A stretch of 64,000 bases of DNA from Sphingomonas sp. PP-CC-1A-547 (GTDB taxonomy: Bacteria > Pseudomonadota > Alphaproteobacteria > Sphingomonadales > Sphingomonadaceae): NCBI RefSeq assembly GCF_003610375.1, contig NZ_RAPZ01000010.1, forward strand, positions 904,161 to 968,160, written 5' to 3'. Position numbers and translations under genes: made by a program. Each line of letters begins with the position of its first letter. The stretch's first letter is position 1. Shown here piece after piece: positions 56,731 through 64,000 of the stretch. The notes beneath the pieces are model-generated. The model was not told the DNA's origin, did not search any database, and saw nothing but the letters and a program-made list of their open reading frames with translations.

Positions 56731-56812
56731 CCGTTCTCCTGCGCACGCAGGAGCCCAGGATCACAAGCGCCTTCCCCCTCGACCCTGGATTCCTGCGTTC
56801 GCAGGAAAACGG
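56731..56812. repeat. Palindromic intergenic repeat
   Basis: CCGTTCTCCTGCGCACGCAGGAG plus CCCAGGATC pairs with GACCCTGGAT plus TCCTGCGTTCGCAGGAAAACGG. It lies between the convergent pheA and histidine kinase genes. Confidence 0.85.
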
Positions 56813-56833
56813 CGGGACGCGTAGACTGGTGAT

Positions 56834-58231
56834 CTAGTTCGCCGCCGGCAACCGCAACCGCACCAGCAACCCACCAAGATCCTCGCTCTCCTCAAGCGCA
56901 ACCGTCCCCTCGTAAATCTCCGCCACATCACGCACGATCGCCAGCCCTAGCCCCGTCCCCGGCTTCCCCGTATCCAGCCGCACACCCCGATCGAAGATAC
57001 GCACCCGCTCCTCTTCCGGAATGCCAACCCCATCGTCCTCCACCAGGAACTCGACGAAGCCAGACTGCGCCCCCACCGTCACGAACACGCTGCCGCCACC
57101 ATATTTGGCCGCGTTCTCGATCAGGTTACCGAGCATTTCGTCGAGATCCTGCCGCTCGACATGCACCTGCAACCCGCGAGGCCCGGTCACGTCGATCCGG
57201 ACATGCCGGTACAGCCGCCCGACCGCCCGCTCGACCGACTCCAGGCTCGGCCAAACATCCGCACGACTATGCGCAGACCCACGCCGCCCAACAGCCCGCG
57301 CCCGCGCAAGATGATGGTCGACCTGCCGCCGCATCGTCCGCGCCTCGCGGATCACCGTGTCGGCGAGGTCGTCCGACTGCGCCGTCGCCGCGTTCATGAT
57401 CACCGTCAACGGCGTCTTCAGCGCATGCGCGAGGTTGCCGGCATGCCGCCGCGCCTCCTCCGCCTGCCGCTCGTTATGCTCGATCAGCGCGTTCAGTTCC
57501 TCGACCATCGGCGCGACCTCGACCGGCATCGCGCTCGACACGCGGTTCGACTGACCCGCCCGCATCCGCGCGATCTCCTCGCGCACCCGCCGCAACGGCC
57601 ACAGCCCGTAGAACGTCTGCAGCGCCGCCATCACGATCAGCCCGAGCGCGAGCAGCGCGAAGCTGCGCACGAGCGTCCGCCGCAACGTCGTGATCTGCGC
57701 ATCGAGCCCGTCGCGGCTCTGCGCCACCTGGAACCGCCAATGCACCTTCGACCCGGGGATCACCGCGTCCCGCTCGACGACGCGAAGCTTCTCGTCCGGA
57801 AACTGCGTACTGTCATAGAAATGTGCGTTGCGGTCGTCATGCGTCCCGCCGAACGCGAGCCGGCGGTCCCAGAGCGAACGCGACGGAAAATCCTCGCGCC
57901 CCTTGCCCGACACCTGCCAGTACAGCCCCGAATACGGCTCGACGAACCGCTGGTCGGCCGCCGCCTCGCGCGAGAAGATCACTTCGCCGTCAGGGCCTAT
58001 CTCGGACGAATTGAGCAGCGACCGCAGCACATATTCCAGCTGGTCGTCGAAATTGCGCGTCACCGCCGCGGACAGCACCCGGTCGAGCGCGAACCCGCCG
58101 CCGCTGAGCAGCACGCCGATCCACACTGCCGCGATCAGGATCATCCGCCGCGACAGCGATCCCTTGACCGCGGCGGGCACCCGGATCGGCCCGTCCGCTA
58201 TCGGCGTGTCTGTGACCGGCGCGCTGTCCAT
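56834..58231 (-). CDS. Sensor histidine kinase (PhoQ-like)
   Basis: This membrane histidine kinase of about 465 residues has two transmembrane segments (about 29-48 and 183-203) around a periplasmic sensor, a HAMP-like linker, the H-box NLAHALKTPLTVI (His near residue 270) and a HATPase domain with NLIENAAKYG and GTGLGLAIVRDVAEIY. It starts about 10 bp after its response regulator stop and forms a two-gene system. The PepSY protein upstream may be part of the same response. Confidence 0.9.
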   Translation of the reverse strand: MDSAPVTDTPIADGPIRVPAAVKGSLSRRMILIAAVWIGVLLSGGGFALDRVLSAAVTRNFDDQLEYVLRSLLNSSEIGPDGEVIFSREAAADQRFVEPYSGLYWQVSGKGREDFPSRSLWDRRLAFGGTHDDRNAHFYDSTQFPDEKLRVVERDAVIPGSKVHWRFQVAQSRDGLDAQITTLRRTLVRSFALLALGLIVMAALQTFYGLWPLRRVREEIARMRAGQSNRVSSAMPVEVAPMVEELNALIEHNERQAEEARRHAGNLAHALKTPLTVIMNAATAQSDDLADTVIREARTMRRQVDHHLARARAVGRRGSAHSRADVWPSLESVERAVGRLYRHVRIDVTGPRGLQVHVERQDLDEMLGNLIENAAKYGGGSVFVTVGAQSGFVEFLVEDDGVGIPEEERVRIFDRGVRLDTGKPGTGLGLAIVRDVAEIYEGTVALEESEDLGGLLVRLRLPAAN

Positions 58232-58241
58232 CGTCAGCCGA

Positions 58242-58907
58242 TCAGGCGTCCGGATCTTCGAGGCTGTAGCCAAGCCCGCGAATCGTCGTGATCACGTCCT
58301 GGCCAAGCTTCTTGCGGATGCGCGTCACGAAGACCTCGATCGTGTTCGAGTCGCGATCGAAATCCTGGTCGTAGATATGCTCGATCAGCTCGGTGCGGCT
58401 GACGACCTTGCCCTTGTGATGCAGCAGGTAGCTCAACAGTTTATATTCCTGCGCGGTCAGCTTCACCGGCTCGCCGGCGCGCGTCACCTTGCCGCTGCGC
58501 GTGTCGAGGCGGATGTCGCCCGCGGTCAGCTCGGACGAGGCGTTGCCCGACGCACGCCGGATCAGCGCCCGTAGACGCGCGATCAGCTCCTCGCTCTGGA
58601 ACGGCTTAGCGACGTAATCGTCCGCGCCCGCATCGAGCCCTGCGACCTTGTCCGACCAGCTGTCGCGCGCGGTCAGCACCAGCACGGGCATCGTCTTGCC
58701 CTCCTTGCGCCAGCGGTCGAGCACCGTCAGCCCGTCGATCTCCGGCAGGCCCAGATCGAGCACGACCGCGTCGTAATTCTCGGTCGAGCCTAGGAAATGC
58801 CCTTCCTCGCCATCAACCGCGAGATCGATCGCATAGCCGGCCCCTTCCAGGGTATTCTTCAATTGCTGGCCGAGATTCGGCTCGTCCTCGACGATCAGAA
58901 CGCGCAT
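58242..58907 (-). CDS. OmpR-family response regulator
   Basis: This 221-residue regulator has an N-terminal receiver (phospho-acceptor D51 in LDLGLPEIDG) and a C-terminal winged-helix domain (about 125-221, SNTIEVFVTRIRKKLG). It is the partner of the downstream histidine kinase. Target genes and stimulus cannot be read here; PhoP-like regulators often govern envelope functions. Confidence 0.93.
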   Translation of the reverse strand: MRVLIVEDEPNLGQQLKNTLEGAGYAIDLAVDGEEGHFLGSTENYDAVVLDLGLPEIDGLTVLDRWRKEGKTMPVLVLTARDSWSDKVAGLDAGADDYVAKPFQSEELIARLRALIRRASGNASSELTAGDIRLDTRSGKVTRAGEPVKLTAQEYKLLSYLLHHKGKVVSRTELIEHIYDQDFDRDSNTIEVFVTRIRKKLGQDVITTIRGLGYSLEDPDA

Positions 58908-58930
58908 GACAATCCTCTCGATTACAGTGT

Positions 58931-59245
58931 TCAGCGACCCGTGCGGCCGACGATCTGGCCGTTACGGCCATCGACGTCGACCCAGATGACGGTTCCATCG
59001 CGCAGGAATTTCAGCGTGTAAATGGCGCTGCCCGAATCATAGTCCGAGCCGAGATACTGCGCACCCCGCATCGTCGGGATCACGCGGGACTCGATCTCGC
59101 GCAAAGACGGCGCTCCGGTCTTGCGCGCCTGCAACGCCGACATCTGGTCGCTGCGGCGCTGCGGGGGCTCGCCCGCCAGCATGGGGGCGGCACCCATCAG
59201 AAACGGCGCAGCGGCCAGGGTTGCAAGGAAAAGCAGCATCTTCAT
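58931..59245 (-). CDS. PepSY-like periplasmic protein
   Basis: This 104-residue protein has a signal peptide (MKMLLFLATLAAAPFLMGAAP) and a short PepSY-like domain (about 48-104, LREIESRVIPTMRGAQYLG..GTVIWVDVDGRNG). It lies just upstream of the two-component genes on the same strand, 23 bp from the regulator start. PepSY proteins next to such systems are proposed regulators of periplasmic enzymes or sensors; that role is inferred here. Confidence 0.8.
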   Translation of the reverse strand: MKMLLFLATLAAAPFLMGAAPMLAGEPPQRRSDQMSALQARKTGAPSLREIESRVIPTMRGAQYLGSDYDSGSAIYTLKFLRDGTVIWVDVDGRNGQIVGRTGR

Positions 59246-59366
59246 GGCGGTGGCATAGGCCTCCCGCATTGAACAGCCTGTGAATGATCGCGACAGGCCG
59301 CCGACAGCACGAAGCCCGCGCGGTGTAACTTGCCTGCATCACTTCGCCCCCCTACGTGGCGCGAAC

Positions 59367-61151
<1,785 letters not shown>

Positions 61152-61249
61152 ACTAGATTTAGCTGGACGTTTCCCTCTTCGGTCAATACGGGAACCACGG
61201 TGCGATTGCTGCGTTGCGGCAGTTCTGTTTGTTTAATGCGGAGATGTAT

Positions 61250-61492
61250 ATGAAGCTCAAGGCCCTTACCGGCGGCGCACTTGCCGTTGCAATGATGACC
61301 ACCTCGGTTGCAGCGTCGGCTGCTCCTGCCAGCCTGTCGGTTGCGAACGCACGCGTTGGCTCGGCAACGTCCGGCAAGAACGAGCTCGCAGGCGGCGGCG
61401 GCATCTTCGCCCTCCTGATCGTAGCTGGCGTTGCAGCGATCGGCGTTATCGCCATCGTCAACGACAACAACGACGATTCGGACAGCAACTGA
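61250..61492 (+). CDS. Small secreted/membrane protein of unknown function
   Basis: This 80-residue protein has a signal peptide (MKLKALTGGALAVAMMTTSVAASAAP), then a short linker, a hydrophobic Gly/Ala/Val/Ile segment (about 51-68) and an acidic C-terminus (VNDNNDDSDSN). Similar small proteins are common in sphingomonads. CGGAG lies 7 bp upstream of the ATG at 61250; an ATG at 61244 is an alternative. A strong terminator follows, so it forms its own transcript. Confidence 0.6.
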   Translation: MKLKALTGGALAVAMMTTSVAASAAPASLSVANARVGSATSGKNELAGGGGIFALLIVAGVAAIGVIAIVNDNNDDSDSN

Positions 61493-61499
61493 TGTTGCC

Positions 61500-61536
61500 G
61501 GGCCGGTGCTTCGGCACCGGCCCACCGTTTTGAGAT
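61500..61536 (+). terminator. Rho-independent terminator
   Basis: GGGCCGGTGC, loop TTCG, GCACCGGCCC, then ACCGTTTTG. It immediately follows the stop of the small secreted protein and overlaps the end of the convergent DUF815 gene. Confidence 0.85.
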
Positions 61537-62339
61537 TACAACGCCTTGCCAGCGCGACCGGCTAAATCGACTATATATTGCCACGCAACGCGGCCCGATC
61601 GGCTGCCCCGACGTGTAGCCCAACCGATGGCCTCGCCCGGTTCGAACTCGAGATCATGTGTCGCCGCATAGGCCGCAACGATCGCCAGATACCCGTCCTG
61701 ATCCAGCGCATGGAAGCCCAGGCTCAGGCCGAAGCGATCCGATAGCGCCAGATGATCGTCCGTCGAGTCGCGCGGATTGATCGCGCTTTCCTGTTCGGCG
61801 ATGTCCCGCGGCGCCAGATGTCGGCGATTGGCGGTCACCAGCAATCGCACATTGGCAGGCCGGGGTTCCGCCCCACCCTCCAGCATCGACCGAAGCGCAC
61901 GCGCCTCCGCCGGAACGTCGAACCCAAGATCGTCGATGAATACGACGAACGCGCGCCTCACCTGCACCAACGCCGCGAACAGCGTCGGCAGCCCGGCAAG
62001 CTCGGTGACCTCGACCAGAGCAATGTCGCCGCCCGAACCCTGCACGTCAGCCACCGCGCTTTTGACGAGCGCCGACTTGCCGGTTCCTCGCGCGCCCCAC
62101 AGCAGGACGTCCTGCGCGGCGTGCCCCTTCGCGAGATGGCGCAGGTTGGCGACCAGCGAGGCCTTCTGACGATCGACCCCGATCAGCATATCCAGCGGTA
62201 ACGGCGCAAAACCACGGGCTGGCTGGAGCACGCCGCCACGCCATACATAGGCAGGATGCGCCCGCGGATCGGCGGCCGGCGGCGGGGGTGGCGACAGGCG
62301 CTCGAGGGCGGCGGCGATGCGGTCCAGCGGATCGGTCAT
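61536..62339 (-). CDS. DUF815 family AAA-type ATPase
   Basis: This 267-residue P-loop protein of the DUF815 family has Walker A GARGTGKS (about 82-89), an FIDDLGFD Walker B, and the conserved opening YVWRGGVLQPA. The ATPase is uncharacterised; related proteins are AAA+-like. It is convergent with the small secreted-protein gene and downstream of a TPR protein gene on the same strand. Confidence 0.87.
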   Translation of the reverse strand: MTDPLDRIAAALERLSPPPPPAADPRAHPAYVWRGGVLQPARGFAPLPLDMLIGVDRQKASLVANLRHLAKGHAAQDVLLWGARGTGKSALVKSAVADVQGSGGDIALVEVTELAGLPTLFAALVQVRRAFVVFIDDLGFDVPAEARALRSMLEGGAEPRPANVRLLVTANRRHLAPRDIAEQESAINPRDSTDDHLALSDRFGLSLGFHALDQDGYLAIVAAYAATHDLEFEPGEAIGWATRRGSRSGRVAWQYIVDLAGRAGKAL

Positions 62340-62401
62340 GCGCGGCTTCTGACGGCACGCCCCCTCGGAGGCAAGGGTTCCGACGGCAGGACCGGCAGCG
62401 T

Positions 62402-64000
62402 TCAGCCGAGCTGTCGGCGATGGCCCGCGATCGCAGCGGCCCCCGGCGCGAGGCGGACCGCCTTGTCGAGCAACTGGCGCGCACCATCGACATTCCCGTT
62501 CGCTGCCAGGGCAATGCCGTAGGCGTCCGCCGCCGCCGCACTCATCGGCGCGAGCATGTACGCGGCCTTGCCATAGCGGACCGCGATGACGCCGTCGTCG
62601 CTGCCGGCATAGGCGAGTGCCAAATCGATCAGCACGCCGCTATCGCGATTGCCGACCCGTCGCCGCACGCCTTCCAGCGTCTCGATCGCCTTGTCCCAAT
62701 CCCCCGACGCGACCTGCCAGTGCCCCAGCAGGCGCAATCCGGTCAGGCTTTGCGGGTTCTGCGACAGATACAGCGCCAGCGAGGCCGCCGCGTCCTGCGC
62801 GCGCCCAGCCCGTCCAAGCGCATCGACCAGACGCAACATCGTCGGTTCGTCGAACGATAGATCCGCCGCCCGCGCATAGACCCCGGCCGCCTCGGGATAG
62901 CGCCCGGCAACAACCAGTGCGTCCCCAAGCGCCAGTTGCGCGGCCGGCGCACCGGGGCTCGCCGTGACGAGCGCACGCGCCCGAGCAATTGAGCCGGCAG
63001 TATCCCCACGCGCGATCTGGCCGCGGATCACCCCCAGTACATAGGTCGGGTCGTTCGACGCGGCATCGGCAACGGCCAACAACGCACCGACCGAATCGTC
63101 CGTACCGAATATCCCGGCGGGCGCAGTCCGTCCCCCCGCCGCACGATCGAGGAATTGCGCGGCGGTCTGCGTATCCCCGGCCGCCTCGAACGCCCGTGCG
63201 ATCGTCGTCAACGAATAGCCGTCCGCATCGGCGCGCAGCCCGATCGGCCGCAGCACGGCCAACGCCGCCTGCGCATCCCCCGACCGGAGCAGCGCCGCAC
63301 CCAGCAATCGGCGCGCCGTCACGTTGAGCGGCTGGATCGCGACCAACTGTCGCCACGTGACCGCCGCCTGTTCGAACTTGCCTTCCGCATAATCGAGACT
63401 GCCCGACAGCAGCATCGCACCCGGCAAGCCGGCAACCGCGCCCCCGGTTCGTTGCAGCAATCCGCGCGCCAGATCGATGCGTCCTGCGCGCGCGGCCAAT
63501 ACCGCCTGGAGGTACAGCGCCTGCGGACTGCCCGGCCGCGCCAACAGCGCGCGACGCGTCGCCGCCAGCATATCGGCATTCCGCCCCGCCTCGCCCAGCG
63601 TCGCCGCATATTCGATCAGCGCGGGGTGATAATAGGCGTCGCGCTGCAACGCCGCCTCGAACCACGGCAGCGCGGCAACGAGCCCGTAGCGGCTGCGAAC
63701 GACCTCCCCCTGCAACGTCAGCGCCGCAGGTTCGCCCCGCGCCAGCGTCACCGCGCGCGCCGCCGCGACGGACGCGCCACCGACATCGCCCGCCGTCAAC
63801 CGGATGCGGCCAAGATCCGTCCACGCCGCGCCATCGTTCGGCACCTGCTGGAGCAGCGCCCGAAGCACCGCCTGCGCCTCCACGGGCTTGCCTTGCGACG
63901 CCAGCGCCCGCGCCTGAATTCGCGCAGCGTACCCGGCATACTGCGGTTGCGCCTGCGCCGCCTCGTCGATCGCGCCATCAGGGTCGCCCTGCAGCAATCG
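62402..64000 (-). CDS. Tetratricopeptide-repeat protein, partial (N-terminus beyond window)
   Basis: Only the last 532 or so residues are in the window, with the frame open past 64000. They consist of successive TPR-like helical pairs (for example AYYHPALIEYAATLGEAGRNADMLAA, GNVDGARQLLDKAVRLAPG). No catalytic domain is seen in this part. Such proteins scaffold secretion, polysaccharide or regulatory complexes; what this one does cannot be told. It is followed on the same strand by the DUF815 ATPase gene. Confidence 0.85.
   Translation of the reverse strand, partial: RLLQGDPDGAIDEAAQAQPQYAGYAARIQARALASQGKPVEAQAVLRALLQQVPNDGAAWTDLGRIRLTAGDVGGASVAAARAVTLARGEPAALTLQGEVVRSRYGLVAALPWFEAALQRDAYYHPALIEYAATLGEAGRNADMLAATRRALLARPGSPQALYLQAVLAARAGRIDLARGLLQRTGGAVAGLPGAMLLSGSLDYAEGKFEQAAVTWRQLVAIQPLNVTARRLLGAALLRSGDAQAALAVLRPIGLRADADGYSLTTIARAFEAAGDTQTAAQFLDRAAGGRTAPAGIFGTDDSVGALLAVADAASNDPTYVLGVIRGQIARGDTAGSIARARALVTASPGAPAAQLALGDALVVAGRYPEAAGVYARAADLSFDEPTMLRLVDALGRAGRAQDAAASLALYLSQNPQSLTGLRLLGHWQVASGDWDKAIETLEGVRRRVGNRDSGVLIDLALAYAGSDDGVIAVRYGKAAYMLAPMSAAAADAYGIALAANGNVDGARQLLDKAVRLAPGAAAIAGHRRQLG

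Overview
The window is a 64 kb chromosomal segment from a high-GC alphaproteobacterium, most likely a Sphingomonas-type member of the Sphingomonadales. The signs are the SciP-type CtrA inhibitor, the serC-serA / hisZ-purA and fabI-aroC neighbourhoods, the glycogen operon layout and the heavy load of long intergenic palindromes. The assignment rests on protein resemblance and gene order read by eye; there is no 16S gene or marker search behind it.

Layout. 0-4 kb: NRAMP metal transporter (minus), an AlkA-type DNA glycosylase, an adrenodoxin-type ferredoxin, the rRNA methyltransferase RlmB and tRNA-Tyr(GTA). 4-14 kb: a plus-strand glycogen operon glgP-glgB-glgC-[palindromic repeat]-glgA-pgm, followed by a CitE-like lyase; most junctions overlap by a few bases. 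14-18 kb: a minus-strand Mla-type lipid transport operon (permease with STAS domain, ATPase, MCE protein, lipoprotein) with a divergent HAD phosphatase. 18.9-21.9 kb: a visibly AT-richer accessory patch of small unknown proteins, a DUF4262 protein and three copies of a short repeat. 22-29 kb: DUF445 protein, a 500-bp spacer with a degenerate tandem repeat, an RND pump with its adaptor, and a SIMPL-domain protein. 29-38 kb: GlsB-like protein, SciP, MnmA, PhzF, a CDF transporter overlapping pdxH, then the NHEJ pair ku-ligD. 38-48 kb: an ATP-grasp/alpha-E protein with a transglutaminase, a CbpA-like J-protein, YihY, fabI, a DUF559 nuclease gene and aroC, a Thr/Gly/Met-rich secreted protein, purA. 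48-54 kb: hisZ, a second DUF559 gene, serA, serC, an extensin-like lipoprotein. 54-64 kb: LOG protein, membrane cytochrome c, pheA, a two-component system with a PepSY protein, an ABC-F ATPase, a DUF815 ATPase and the C-terminal part of a TPR protein.

The most striking structure is a set of about fifteen long palindromic elements (about 80-155 bp, each two inverted GC-rich hairpin arms around a short centre) in several sequence families. They lie mostly at ends of convergent genes, but some have entered genes: one adds 52 in-frame codons to ligD, others supply the ribosome binding sites of glgA, ligD and aroC, and one supplies a start codon. Two small PD-(D/E)XK (DUF559) nuclease genes are physically tied to these palindromes. 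One lies between two inverted arms of such an element, which makes it look like a repeat-bounded nuclease cassette placed inside a housekeeping operon. This is the best candidate here for an undescribed system.
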